Shown here: positions 17,970 through 27,205 of the stretch, one piece after another | Numbering within the stretch: position 1 is the stretch's first letter | Layout of the letters: each line of letters starts with the position of its first letter | Notes under the pieces: model-generated | What the model was told of the DNA's origin: nothing | What the model saw: the letters and a program-made list of their open reading frames with translations, nothing else | The model's database searches: none | Assembly: GCF_000348685.1 (NCBI RefSeq) | Contig: NZ_ANLA01000003.1 | Coordinates: 1 to 64,000, forward strand | From: Xanthomarina gelatinilytica | GTDB lineage: Bacteria > Bacteroidota > Bacteroidia > Flavobacteriales > Flavobacteriaceae | Direction: 5' to 3' | Length of the DNA: 64,000 nt | Made by a program: the position numbers and the translations under genes

Positions 17970-19799
17970 TTACATGCTTTCAACAAATTCCATAAAAACC
18001 TTTTTATGAAGCTCCAAATCCAAATTTGGGGAAAGCGACGCACGAACTATATAATCTTTATCACCTTCTTTGGTGGTTCCTTGAGTAGATGTAGCTGGAA
18101 TGGTCCAATAACAGCCTTTTAACTGTCCATAACTCACACAAAACTTGCTTTCGTCAGGTATTTTGGTTATCATTAAGTTGATTAATTTTAAATTCAAGTC
18201 TCTTTTATAAGCTTCTTTTTCTTCAGCCGTTTCGCCTTTGGTAGGCAAGTCCAAAGAAAAAACAGAAGGTGTAAACCCTTGCTCTGCCAAGGCTTCTGAA
18301 ACAAAATTTATTTTTGCTTCTGGTAAAACTTCTTGAATGAAGTTTACAAACTCCCTTGTGTTTGTATAAGCATCGGCTATACGTTGTGTCATGGTAGGCA
18401 GCTGTTTGGCCAGAATCTGGTATTGAAGGGCTGTAGCTTCGTTGTCGCAAAGCAACAAATGCGTTTCTATTTTATCCATCAATCTTTTGGTTGGCTTGTT
18501 TCCTACGCAGTAACCTGCTGTACAAAGTCCGCCACTAGGGAATTTGGAACCACTGGCAAAGGATATGGTTTTAACCTGAGAGAGCATGCCATCTTCAGCT
18601 AAAAATGGCACATTAGGACAAAAGGTTTGATCTAAAATAAAAACAGGAGCCATTGCAGTTGTACCTCTTGCTGTTTGTCGCTCTTTACTTAAAACATCTC
18701 TTAACTTGTTAAGGTCTGGAACTTCAACTCGGGGGTTGGTAGGGATTTCGGCAATAATATAAGGGATGGTATCTTCTTTGGCAATGCTAGCCAAAACAGT
18801 GTCTATACTTTCTACCATATTGTTATCTCCATCCACCAACAAGTCTACAATGTCTACATTATCAAGACAGGCTGCCACGCGTCTGGCTTGGTCGTTTGTG
18901 CCACCATAACAGTTGGGAGGCACTATTATCTTAATGGCTTTTCCCTGATGATTCTCAATGGCATCGTGAATGAGTCCCATGAGGATGGCATATTGAATAG
19001 ACAAGCCACTGGAAGCCACAAGCGCTTTTGTGGTTGTTTCAGTAATTTTATTAATAGAATTTAAGACGCTTGTTTTGTTTGCTTCCACAAGCTTGTTGTC
19101 ACTCTCCACAGGTTTATGGTGTATCAATGCTTTTAAAGCAACCAGACAATCTGCAGGTGTCATGGCAATGGTTTCTCTTCGTCTTACATGCTGAATTTCT
19201 GAGACATAATTTTCGTTTTGCTTGCCATTTACTATTAGAATACTTCCTAAGTTTTTATGCAGACTGATATAAAAATCTATATTCTCAAAAAGCTCCATGG
19301 TTTCTAGGTTGGCTTCTTGCGATATATAAATGGTGCTTCCTTGAAACGCTGGAATGTTATCTATATGTTCCACTTTAATTAATTCAAAGGAGTAACCATA
19401 GATGTTTTTGATGATTTCAGCATCAAAACCTTGAGGTAAATGTCCTGTGTAAGCAATTTGGGTATTTTTATTTTCAAAAAGATTTTTTCTTAGAACAGCC
19501 AAAACAGGAATGGTCTGTGACGAAAAACTAATGACATGACTTGATTTTAATTGATGCAAGTTGGCAATAGTCCATTCCAAAACACTGGATAATGGATGAC
19601 CCAAGCGAATATAATCGTAAGCTGTAGGTAATGTTTCTAGTGCAGCTGTGTCTGCATTGTTTTGTTGATATAAGGTTTCAAAAGCGTCCAAGAATTGGGT
19701 TTTTGCCAAGGATTCGTTGTAAATATCCAAACGATGGGTAGTTAAACGCAACCAATCTGTTGGCATGTTATGTATGACTTTTTTAAGGTATTCCAGCAT
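17970..19799 (-). CDS. Large atypical PLP-dependent enzyme, Cys/Met-metabolism-like fold
   Basis: The 609-residue protein is about 200 residues longer than cystathionine gamma-synthase-type enzymes. The C-terminal two thirds show a fold-type I PLP core: a cofactor-binding region with VPPNCYGGTNDQARR, ILDQTFCPN containing the conserved Asp, and ISFASGSKFPSGG with the likely Schiff-base Lys419. The N-terminal 230 residues match no domain I know. Substrate and reaction are undetermined; gamma- or beta-lyase or transferase chemistry on a sulfur or amino-acid substrate would fit the fold. It is cytosolic and converges on the LytTR regulator gene with a 5-nt gap. No pathway partner is adjacent. Confidence 0.8.
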   Translation of the reverse strand: MLEYLKKVIHNMPTDWLRLTTHRLDIYNESLAKTQFLDAFETLYQQNNADTAALETLPTAYDYIRLGHPLSSVLEWTIANLHQLKSSHVISFSSQTIPVLAVLRKNLFENKNTQIAYTGHLPQGFDAEIIKNIYGYSFELIKVEHIDNIPAFQGSTIYISQEANLETMELFENIDFYISLHKNLGSILIVNGKQNENYVSEIQHVRRRETIAMTPADCLVALKALIHHKPVESDNKLVEANKTSVLNSINKITETTTKALVASSGLSIQYAILMGLIHDAIENHQGKAIKIIVPPNCYGGTNDQARRVAACLDNVDIVDLLVDGDNNMVESIDTVLASIAKEDTIPYIIAEIPTNPRVEVPDLNKLRDVLSKERQTARGTTAMAPVFILDQTFCPNVPFLAEDGMLSQVKTISFASGSKFPSGGLCTAGYCVGNKPTKRLMDKIETHLLLCDNEATALQYQILAKQLPTMTQRIADAYTNTREFVNFIQEVLPEAKINFVSEALAEQGFTPSVFSLDLPTKGETAEEKEAYKRDLNLKLINLMITKIPDESKFCVSYGQLKGCYWTIPATSTQGTTKEGDKDYIVRASLSPNLDLELHKKVFMEFVESM

Positions 19800-20055
19800 A
19801 TTTCAGTATTCTAATATAAATGTTTTAAGACAAGCTGCAAGTTACAGTTTTTAGAATTTCTTTAAAGGGAAAACCAAAGATTTTTAAAGTGCTTTTAACA
19901 TTTGGAAATAGAAGCATGCCAGGCTGAGAAAACCATTTTGGGTTGATTTGAATATAACTCTGTTCAAAGCACGAAATAATGCCACAAAGCGTGATAAAAA
20001 TATCATTTATTAAAAATACTGTTGATTTTAGATACCATATAACAGTATTCTTGTC

Positions 20056-20241
20056 TTAGGTTTGTTCTTCGTTGTTTAAGTGTCTTATACTTAAAATCAT
20101 GGCTAAAATTAGTAGAACATTTGAAAGGATCCCAGCTAAAGGCCCTTTTTCTAGATGGTTAAAGTCCAACTCAAGAAAATTCATGGTTAAGAGTAAGATT
20201 CCAGCTATTAAAACACCAATAGCACCTGTTTTTCTGCTCAT
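20056..20241 (-). CDS. Small two-helix membrane protein
   Basis: The 61-residue product has two hydrophobic segments (GAIGVLIAGILLLTMNFL at about 6-23 and GPLAGILSNVLLILAMILS at about 33-51) and a polar tail HLNNEEQT. Function unknown. The 256-nt gap between it and the PLP enzyme gene holds nothing I can name. Confidence 0.55.
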   Translation of the reverse strand: MSRKTGAIGVLIAGILLLTMNFLELDFNHLEKGPLAGILSNVLLILAMILSIRHLNNEEQT

Positions 20242-20473
20242 AGTAGCTTGTTTTAGTTTTATTTTTTTTTAAACGTAATAAAGTTAAAAATTATATTCTA
20301 AAAACTTCATTGCAATTCATTGATTTAATAACATAAATTATCGAATAGACTTTAAGCCCTTTGTTTAGAATCTTGCTAAACCCTTTTAAACATTTTTTGC
20401 ACTTTTTTTACTTATGTTTTACAAGTTTAGCTCCTGACAGTCCTACATTCGGGGAAACATTATACCTTTTATT

Positions 20474-20587
20474 ATGAAATATTTAAAACTTATTGTCATG
20501 CTAATTTCCAGTTTGGTTATTGTGTATATGCTTAGTCCTTATACCAATAACAACATTACAAACAAACCGTACGCCATTCATAATTAG
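20474..20587 (+). CDS. Possible 37-residue membrane peptide
   Basis: An ATG frame encodes MKYLKLIVMLISSLVIVYM followed by LSPYTNNNITNKPYAIHN. It has a lysine-rich start, one clear hydrophobic helix and a polar tail, so it looks like a genuine single-span mini-protein or small exported peptide. It is alone in a gap between minus-strand genes, and a hairpin lies 50 nt downstream. No homologue is known to me. Confidence 0.4.
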   Translation: MKYLKLIVMLISSLVIVYMLSPYTNNNITNKPYAIHN

Positions 20588-20636
20588 ACGTTTGTATTCT
20601 TACACTATTCAGTAAACCCAACTAAAATAAACAAAA

Positions 20637-20661
20637 AAACCTCATGGTTTAAATGAGGTTT
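20637..20661 (-). terminator. Hairpin terminator
   Basis: AAACCTCAT and ATGAGGTTT form a 9-bp stem with a 7-nt loop. The T-run is on the minus strand, which suits termination of the gene at 20810-21208. It could also end the small plus-strand ORF. Confidence 0.6.
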
Positions 20662-20809
20662 CCTAAAATTGTATAACGACTCTTGTAAAAAAAATGTCTC
20701 ACTAACGGTTTTTTTTTATTTAAATTAAGGATATTGAACATTTTAGTTTTTCATGATCCATTTCTGTCTGCCAACTTTTTTATTTGCTTATGTTATATGT
20801 CACATATCC

Positions 20810-21208
20810 TCATTCATTCCACTGTATTAAAATCCGTTTCAGGTTCTCTGCTTTAATCAAGTAAAACATGGTCCAAAGCAACACCCAAACCATAAATGCC
20901 AAAAATAAAAAAACCATATTCAGTCCACTGTATTTTAAATTGAGGAACATAAAAAGGAATGTTATGATTATGGCTCCAATAAAGTTGTAAAGAATTGCGT
21001 TTTTAATGCTCATTTCAATCAGTCCAGTTAAAAAATTCCAACCAACAAGTTTATCTTTTATGACTATTTTATCAGGTTCGGAAAATTCAACGATCACTCT
21101 TTGAGCAAAAGCCATTTTAATTATCAGTTCGTTATTTTTCCTTTGAAATTGATAACCAAACTTTTTTAACAATGCTTCTGTTTTGTCTATTTCCATAATT
21201 ACTGACAT
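20810..21208 (-). CDS. Hypothetical protein with two membrane segments
   Basis: The 132-residue protein begins with about 60 soluble residues (MEIDKTEALLKKFGYQFQRK, then IIKMAFAQRVIVEF). Two hydrophobic segments follow (about 73-93 and 97-117), and it ends NLKRILIQWNE. The ATG at 21208 or that at 21196 could be the start. No family is recognised. It is probably monocistronic: long gaps lie on both sides, with a hairpin downstream. Confidence 0.6.
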   Translation of the reverse strand: MSVIMEIDKTEALLKKFGYQFQRKNNELIIKMAFAQRVIVEFSEPDKIVIKDKLVGWNFLTGLIEMSIKNAILYNFIGAIIITFLFMFLNLKYSGLNMVFLFLAFMVWVLLWTMFYLIKAENLKRILIQWNE

Positions 21209-21582
21209 GTTTTAAATCGTGTTTTAAACACCTAATTTAGGAAATAAAAAATAGAAATTAAAAAATGTTTTATGGAATGACATTGTGTAAAATCATTCAC
21301 AAATAGAGTAGTTTTTTAGTCGTGTTTTTGTTTTCGTTTTTCTTTTAAACTGAAGACTGTTTTGAGCTTTGTTTCTTTATGAATATGATAAAATTAAATT
21401 TTCGGACGAGTTAATCGTTAAGTCGGATACAAGATTTGGTCAAAGTATTTAATAATTTTAAGCGCTTCAAAATTGTAGTGGTTGTTTTCTACTTATGTAA
21501 AAGGGTCAGCAATCATATTTAAAAAATTTTTATAAATATAACTAAGGGTTTCCATAATGCTAAACGCCTTGTTAAACACAAA
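21209..21582. other. Intergenic region without recognisable features
   Basis: This AT-rich stretch lies upstream of the minus-strand gene at 20810. I found no ORF of convincing length, no repeat and no RNA signature in it. A promoter for the 132-residue protein gene is expected here, but I could not place a good -33/-7 pair. Confidence 0.3.
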
Positions 21583-21612
21583 AAAAAAGCAACCTTCTCA
21601 GGTTGCTTTTTT
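21583..21612 (-). terminator. Intrinsic terminator of lpdA
   Basis: AGCAACCT and AGGTTGCT form a perfect stem with a TCTC loop, flanked by A-run and T-run. It is therefore functional in either direction; it lies about 65 nt after the lpdA stop. Confidence 0.85.
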
Positions 21613-21675
21613 CGATATATGTTTTTGGCAGTCAATAAAAAGCTTTCAAAAAAGCTTTGCGACACCTAATGGGTA

Positions 21676-23076
21676 TTATATATGAAGTGCCCTATCCTCT
21701 GTTGCTGCCAAGGCAGCTTCTTTAGTGGCTTCGGCAAAGGTAGGATGTGCATGAGACATTCTGGAAATATCTTCGGCAGAAGCTCTGTATTCCATAGCTA
21801 CCACAGCTTCGGCAATCATGTCGGCTGCTCTTGCGCCAATCATGTGAACGCCTAAAATTTCGTCCGTGTTTTTATCAGCAAGTATTTTTACAAACCCGTC
21901 TAAATCCATACTGGCTCTACTTCTACCCAAAGCACGCATAGGGAACTGTCCTGCTTTATAGGCCACACCAGCTTCTTTAAGTTGTTCTTCGGTTTTACCA
22001 ACAGATGCCACTTCTGGCCAGGTGTAAACCACACCAGGAATTAAATTGTAATCTATATGTGGTTTCTGTCCTGCAATAACTTCGGCTACCAAGGTTCCTT
22101 CTTCGGAGGCTTTATGTGCCAACATAGCACCTTTTACCACATCGCCAATGGCATAAATGTTTGATACGTTGGTTTGTAAATGTTCGTTGACCTCTACCTG
22201 ACCTCTGTCGTTTAACTTTACGCCAGCTGCTTCGGCATTCAAGCCATCGGTATAGGGACGACGACCAACAGATACCAAACAGTAATCGCCTTTAAACGTT
22301 ACTTCTTCACCTTTTTTGTTATCGGCTTTGACAATCACTTCCTTGCCTTTTCTTTCAACCGATTTTACTCTGTGGGACGTATTTATAGAGAACTTTTGCT
22401 TTTTAAGCACTTTGCTCAACTCTTTGGACAAACCTGCATCCATGGTTGGAATTATTCTGTCCATATATTCTATAACAGACACTTCAGCTCCCAAACGTTT
22501 GTAAACCTGTCCAAGTTCCAGACCAATAACCCCTCCTCCTATCACGATTAAGTGCTTAGGGATTTCGGTGAGTTTTAAAGCTTCTGTGGAGGTAATAATA
22601 CGTTCTTTGTCTATGTTTATAAACGGTAAACTTGAAGGCTTGGAACCTGTGGCAATAATGATGTTCTTGGCTTCAATTTCTGTTTCTTTTTCACCTTTAA
22701 TCACAACATGGGTCGCGTCCTTAAAGCTTCCTACGCCTTGATAGACTTCAATGTTGTTTTTCTTCATTAGGTAATCGATACCACCAGTGGTTTGATCCAC
22801 AACCGATTGTTTCCTGTCAATCATTTGTTTTAAATTCACCTTAATGTCACCTGGAATTTCAATACCATGCTCTTCAAAATGTTTTACAGCATCTTCGTAG
22901 TGATGGGACGAATCTAAAAGGGCTTTACTAGGGATACAACCTACGTTAAGACAGGTGCCTCCTAGTACAGGATATTTTTCTATAATAGCAGTTTTCATTC
23001 CCAGTTGTGCGCAACGTATGGCTGCTACATAACCTCCAGGACCAGAACCAATAATGGCTACATCGTATGAATTCAT
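21676..23076 (-). CDS. lpdA: Dihydrolipoyl dehydrogenase
   Basis: This is the 466-residue E3 component, the flavoenzyme that reoxidises dihydrolipoyl groups of 2-oxoacid dehydrogenase and glycine-cleavage complexes with NAD+. The FAD dinucleotide fold GSGPGG is at 10-15 and the redox disulfide Cys42-Cys47 in GGTCLNVGCIPSK. NAD binding is GGGVIGLELG, the second FAD motif is YAIGDVVKGAMLAHKA, and the dimer-interface HAHPTFAEA holds the active-site His of the partner subunit. Length and motifs are canonical. The gene stands alone with its own terminator; the E1/E2 genes are not in the window. Confidence 0.96.
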   Translation of the reverse strand: MNSYDVAIIGSGPGGYVAAIRCAQLGMKTAIIEKYPVLGGTCLNVGCIPSKALLDSSHHYEDAVKHFEEHGIEIPGDIKVNLKQMIDRKQSVVDQTTGGIDYLMKKNNIEVYQGVGSFKDATHVVIKGEKETEIEAKNIIIATGSKPSSLPFINIDKERIITSTEALKLTEIPKHLIVIGGGVIGLELGQVYKRLGAEVSVIEYMDRIIPTMDAGLSKELSKVLKKQKFSINTSHRVKSVERKGKEVIVKADNKKGEEVTFKGDYCLVSVGRRPYTDGLNAEAAGVKLNDRGQVEVNEHLQTNVSNIYAIGDVVKGAMLAHKASEEGTLVAEVIAGQKPHIDYNLIPGVVYTWPEVASVGKTEEQLKEAGVAYKAGQFPMRALGRSRASMDLDGFVKILADKNTDEILGVHMIGARAADMIAEAVVAMEYRASAEDISRMSHAHPTFAEATKEAALAATEDRALHI

Positions 23077-23381
23077 AAGGTAAATAATTTATTTATAATA
23101 ATGCCTCACTTCAACTGCGCTCTTTGCAGGCTCGTTCAGCACGTCAAGGTTTGTTATAATTGAATACAAAAGTACAAATGTTTTGTGGGACGACCATAAA
23201 AAAAGCATCTCCATATTTAGGATTTTATTTGAGGCGTAAAATCAACAAAGGCAACACCAATAAAATATTGGGTTGCCCTGTTTATCCTTAATTCTCCCTA
23301 TGAACTAATTAATAGCATTACAAAGTTGGGATTCTTTTATAAGTCTCACAATACTCAAATTGAGTAAATATGCTCATAACA
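23077..23381. other. Intergenic region with a degenerate dispersed repeat
   Basis: This is a 305-nt gap. Positions 23107-23150 (CTTCAACTGCGCTC, CTCGTTCAGCACGTCAAGG) resemble a degenerate, rearranged copy of the GCTGAGCGnAGTCGAAG-type element found in ade. No gene or clear terminator was seen in the rest. Confidence 0.35.
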
Positions 23382-24146
23382 TTATATTTTGTTCATTTTA
23401 AGCATGCCTATCAGTTCTCCTGTTGATGAAATGTTCAATTTTTTTAAAATGTTTCGTCTGTGCGTATCTACAGTGTTAGGGCTAATATTTAAACTCTTTG
23501 CAATTTCCTTACTGGATTTGTTAATGGTCAATAACCGAATGACATCCCGCTCACGATTGCTAAGCCCATTGGTTATAAGTTTTTGTGAAAAATTATTGAA
23601 ATACTTGGTTTCGTATTCGTTATGGTCATTTAAAAGCTTGGCTGTAGCTGTGATGGGCATTTTAATTTTTGGATCCAAAACGGTATAATGCGCCAAACCT
23701 ATAATGGGTTTCATGTCTGAATCGAATTCCAAGGGTGTGGTGTTTTGAATGATGTTCACATAGCTGCCTGCTTCGTTCAATAATCGGTAATTCCAAGTAT
23801 AGCTCATACGTTGTCTATCTTTAATAGGAATTTCCTCTAAAGTGAAAACCATTAAATCGTTTAAAGCCTTTAACCATAACTCCACATCTTCTGGGTGAAT
23901 CCGGTTCCAAAACTGCCTCATGCCTTCTTTCAGTAAGCTGTTTTTATCCAAACCAATACAGGAAGTCATGTTTTTACTGATAAACTCAAATGTGAGGTTT
24001 TGCGTGTTGGTAATACAAAAAAAGGTGGAACTATAAGGCAGATACACATCCAATTCGGTGATTTTTTTAATGTGATGTGTAAGTGCTGGATGATCGTAGG
24101 ACTTGAATATGTCGTGATAGATAGTCTTTATTTGCTTGAGGAGCAT
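23382..24146 (-). CDS. PAS-domain LuxR-family transcriptional regulator
   Basis: The 254-residue protein has an N-terminal PAS/PAC-like sensor region (about 30-165, including FFCITNTQNLTFEFISKN and SYTWNYRLLNEAGSY) and a C-terminal LuxR/GerE helix-turn-helix (about 193-245: LSNRERDVIRLLTINKSSKEIA, here in parts LSNRERDVI and SPNTVDTHRRNIL). It has no receiver domain, so activity is probably set by a ligand or redox signal at the PAS domain. It is monocistronic, and no target gene can be inferred. The next gene upstream is an Lrp-type regulator on the same strand. Confidence 0.88.
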   Translation of the reverse strand: MLLKQIKTIYHDIFKSYDHPALTHHIKKITELDVYLPYSSTFFCITNTQNLTFEFISKNMTSCIGLDKNSLLKEGMRQFWNRIHPEDVELWLKALNDLMVFTLEEIPIKDRQRMSYTWNYRLLNEAGSYVNIIQNTTPLEFDSDMKPIIGLAHYTVLDPKIKMPITATAKLLNDHNEYETKYFNNFSQKLITNGLSNRERDVIRLLTINKSSKEIAKSLNISPNTVDTHRRNILKKLNISSTGELIGMLKMNKI

Positions 24147-24192
24147 GGTTTGGTTTTATGGTTTGCTATGCAAGATATAAATTTGAACCCAA

Positions 24193-24651
24193 TTAAATGG
24201 TAATGGCTGTGGTATGTTTCACTTCATTAATAACAAACATGCTGTGCGTGCTACCAATATGATTGATGGAGGTTAGTTTATTGACCATAAATTCGCGAAA
24301 TGCTTCCATATCTTCCACAATCACTTTAAGCAGGTAATCATAATCTCCACTAATGTGATAACATTCCATAACTTCTTGCAAATTGGCCACTTCTTTCTCA
24401 AACTTCATCACATATTCCTGTGTATGTTGAACGAGTTTGATATGACAAAAAGCCACAAAACTCTTATCAACCTTTTCTTTTTTAACCAAGGCCACATATT
24501 TTGAAATAACGCCTTGCTGTTCCAGTTTTTTGATACGCTCATAAACAGCTGTAACAGAAAGATTTAATTTGCTGGATAGCTCTTTGTTCGTTTGTTTGCT
24601 GTCTGCTTGCAAAAACGATATCAGTTTTTTATCGATAGCATCAAAAGTCAT
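24193..24651 (-). CDS. Lrp/AsnC-family transcriptional regulator
   Basis: The 152-residue protein has the N-terminal winged helix (IDKKLISFLQADSKQTN, LSVTAVYERIKKLEQQGVI) and the C-terminal RAM/AsnC ligand-binding domain with YHISGDYDYLLKVI, in which the GDYD glycine-aspartate turn binds effector amino acids. It is divergent from the methionine gamma-lyase-type gene at 24818 with a 166-nt shared promoter region. This arrangement is typical of local control by an amino acid (inference). No unusual features. Confidence 0.92.
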   Translation of the reverse strand: MTFDAIDKKLISFLQADSKQTNKELSSKLNLSVTAVYERIKKLEQQGVISKYVALVKKEKVDKSFVAFCHIKLVQHTQEYVMKFEKEVANLQEVMECYHISGDYDYLLKVIVEDMEAFREFMVNKLTSINHIGSTHSMFVINEVKHTTAITI

Positions 24652-24817
24652 AATTGAAAAATTTTCAGTTTCAAAGTTAGAAATCCTAAGAAACCTTGTT
24701 TATATTCTACAAATATACAATTTGATAGTTTTATAATCTAAAGATGCAATATCTAGTTGATAATTTGTCTAAAATACTTGATATTTACATCAATAATCAC
24801 TTAAAACAAATAGCATT

Positions 24818-26017
24818 ATGGCATTTAAACCAGCAAACAACATACAAGACTTACAATATTTTGGGGAATTTGGAGGTGTAAACCCTTCCATTTCAGATTC
24901 ATCAACCTACACTTTTTTATCGGCAAAAACCATGTTCGATACCTTTGAAGGCAATGCAGATGGTTGTTATTTATACTCCAGGCACTCCTCGCCTTCCAAC
25001 CTGTATTTAGGGGAAGCTTTGGCTGCCATGGAAGGAACAGAAACAGCCAATGTCACTGCTTCTGGTATGGGAGCCATAACGCCTGTTATCATGCAACTTT
25101 GTGGTGCAGGAGACCATGTAGTGTCCAGTAGGACCATTTATGGTGGTACTTATGCCTTTTTAAAGAACTTTGCACCAAGATTCAACATCAACACCACTTT
25201 TGTGGATATCACCAAATTGGATGTGGTTGAAGCTGCCATTACACCAAATACCAAAGTACTTTATTGCGAATCTGTAAGCAACCCCTTGTTGGAAGTGGCA
25301 GATATTGCCAGCTTGGCTAAACTAGCCAAAAAACATAATTTAAAATTGATAGTGGACAACACTTTTTCGCCTTTATCCATTTCACCAGTTCAATTAGGTG
25401 CAGATATTGTAATCCACAGTTTAACAAAATTCATCAATGGATCCAGCGATACCGTTGGTGGTGTGGTTTGTGGAACTCAGGAGTTTATAAACGATTTACG
25501 CAACGTAAACGATGGTGCCTGTATGTTATTAGGTGCCACCATGGACAGTTTAAGGGCTGCATCTGTATTAAAAAACCTTAGAACCTTGCACATTAGAATG
25601 CAACAACACAGCCTAAATGCAACATACCTAGCTGAAAAATTTGAAGCCTTGGGTTTAAAAACAGTATATCCAGGCTTAGCTTCGCATCCTTCTCATGATT
25701 TGTTTAAAAGCATGATGAATGAAAAGTATGGTTTTGGTGGTATGCTTACCATAGATGTTGGCTCATTGGATAAAGCCAATGCCTTAATGGAATTGATGCA
25801 AGAAAAAAACTTGGGATACTTGGCTGTAAGTTTAGGGTTTTACAAAACTTTATTCTCTGCTCCTGGCAGCTCCACTTCTTCCGAAATTCCTGAAGACGAA
25901 CAAAAAGAAATGGGTTTAAGCGATGGCTTGATACGTTTCTCCATTGGTTTGGATGCAGATATAGAACGCACCTTCAACATCATGCATGCCTGCATGAAAG
26001 AATTGAATATTTTATAA
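24818..26017 (+). CDS. Trans-sulfuration family PLP enzyme, methionine gamma-lyase-like
   Basis: The 399-residue protein is a fold-type I PLP enzyme of the Cys/Met metabolism family. The substrate/PLP phosphate-binding region is YSRHSSPSNLYLGEALAAMEG (YSRHSSPSN then LYLGEALA), followed by ASGMGAI, VDNTFSPL and the Schiff-base Lys204 in HSLTKFINGSSD. It probably catalyses gamma- or beta-elimination on methionine, homocysteine or cystathionine in the cytosol. The exact substrate cannot be read; a Tyr-rich, Cys-lacking YSRHSS loop differs from classical MGL. It is divergent from an Lrp/AsnC regulator, which suggests amino-acid-responsive expression. Confidence 0.88.
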   Translation: MAFKPANNIQDLQYFGEFGGVNPSISDSSTYTFLSAKTMFDTFEGNADGCYLYSRHSSPSNLYLGEALAAMEGTETANVTASGMGAITPVIMQLCGAGDHVVSSRTIYGGTYAFLKNFAPRFNINTTFVDITKLDVVEAAITPNTKVLYCESVSNPLLEVADIASLAKLAKKHNLKLIVDNTFSPLSISPVQLGADIVIHSLTKFINGSSDTVGGVVCGTQEFINDLRNVNDGACMLLGATMDSLRAASVLKNLRTLHIRMQQHSLNATYLAEKFEALGLKTVYPGLASHPSHDLFKSMMNEKYGFGGMLTIDVGSLDKANALMELMQEKNLGYLAVSLGFYKTLFSAPGSSTSSEIPEDEQKEMGLSDGLIRFSIGLDADIERTFNIMHACMKELNIL

Positions 26018-26037
26018 GCAATTAGTTTCCTCGTATT

Positions 26038-26811
26038 TTAATCGGCCTTAATGAGCTCTAGGTTCATTAAGGCTGTATGAGGTAAAATCCTTACAATACT
26101 AAAACTGCTATCTGAAAAAAGATACACCCTTTGATTGGCCTGCAAATGCACCAACTTGGTCATGCTACAGGAACTATTCCCTAAAGGAGTGACTCGCGTA
26201 TGGCAATAAGATCCTGGGATCCTATCTGATATTGCGGGACCTGAAGGAGGATTGGGAGGATTTAGAGGTGGTGCCAATCCTGTGGACAAAAAGAACCCCA
26301 AGGTCACAGGTGAATTATTGGCTCCTCTCATAACTATGGAAATCGCATAAGAAACCCTGTAAATACCCGAAACCGGAACCAGAAAACTATTGGAATCGGC
26401 TGAAATGTTTTGATGAACCCCAAGGGTTCCAAACTCAATGGGCAAGTAATTGTAAAATCGTTCTTCAGGACTGGTTCTGTAAATTTCCCCAAATATCAAT
26501 TGGGAACTTTCGTTGGCTTGATCATTGATTCGGCTCCAGCGACTACCGTTCCAAAAATAAAAACCTGGATATACATCCGCCATACTTTGATGGTTGTAAA
26601 CCAGTAAACTGGTTTCTGGATTTAAAATGGTACTTGTGTCCCATGTGGATTGCAAGGCAACCCTAGGCACCAATACACCAGAATTGGAACTGCTGATATC
26701 TAAAACCGATGAGTCATGAGGTGTGGTTGTCCCTATTCCAACTTGTGCAAAAAGTTTTATGGAAACAAAGAAAAAAAGACAAAAAAACAGGACATTTTTT
26801 TGAAGACCCAT
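26038..26811 (-). CDS. Exported protein with C1q/TNF-like jelly-roll domain
   Basis: From the chosen ATG (26811) the protein has 257 residues. The frame is open to 26850, but this ATG gives a proper signal peptide (GLQKNVLFFCLFFFVSIKLFAQ). The mature start QVGIGTTTPHDSSVLDIS is a motif common to Bacteroidota surface proteins and also begins the 37763-39949 product. Residues about 125-255 (IFGEIYRTSPEERFYNYLP to NLELIKAD) have the strand pattern of a C1q-like jelly roll (VPVSGIYRVSYAISI; VHLQANQRVYLFSD). It is a likely surface or secreted trimer-forming protein. No T9SS sorting domain is evident. It is separate from its neighbours. Confidence 0.7.
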   Translation of the reverse strand: MGLQKNVLFFCLFFFVSIKLFAQVGIGTTTPHDSSVLDISSSNSGVLVPRVALQSTWDTSTILNPETSLLVYNHQSMADVYPGFYFWNGSRWSRINDQANESSQLIFGEIYRTSPEERFYNYLPIEFGTLGVHQNISADSNSFLVPVSGIYRVSYAISIVMRGANNSPVTLGFFLSTGLAPPLNPPNPPSGPAISDRIPGSYCHTRVTPLGNSSCSMTKLVHLQANQRVYLFSDSSFSIVRILPHTALMNLELIKAD

Positions 26812-26993
26812 TGCTAAAAATATTGTCTCACAAAGATAATCCACAGACAAATATAAAAAGGCTCATTTCGATAAAAGAAGTCTTTAATCTGATATAGTGT
26901 AAAAGAGAGGTCTTTGCGTAATATTTTTCATATTAAAAATCAATTCTATCCACACGCTTGTTCCATATTTCCATAAAAAATCAGCTAAACAAA

Positions 26994-27122
26994 ATGGATG
27001 ATAAAAACAAAGCTGAAAAAACAGGTTGTCCAGCCTTGTTTGACCAAGTTCCTTACAAAAAACCTCCCATAAACAGACTCCAATACCAATTTGTTAAACA
27101 AATCCGTATATGCTTTAAGTAA
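26994..27122 (+). CDS. Doubtful 42-residue ORF in the nhaC upstream region
   Basis: The ATG frame encodes MDDKNKAEKTGCPALFDQ and then VPYKKPPINRLQYQFVKQ, 42 residues, ending ICFK. It lies in the 394-nt gap between the C1q-like gene and nhaC. There is no hydrophobic segment and no known motif. It could equally be a chance ORF in the nhaC leader. The remainder of the gap shows no feature I can support. Confidence 0.2.
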   Translation: MDDKNKAEKTGCPALFDQVPYKKPPINRLQYQFVKQIRICFK

Positions 27123-27205
27123 AAGCAATGATGTGCAAGGTTATGGATTTGCATACTTAAGGTGAAAATCGTAACATTACAATCCTAAATTAACTAACTG
27201 AAACA

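Noticed and set aside
20056-20272. Plus-strand 66-codon ORF opposite the small membrane protein.
   Set aside because: It is fully antisense to the minus-strand 61-residue ORF, which has the more natural two-helix layout and start.
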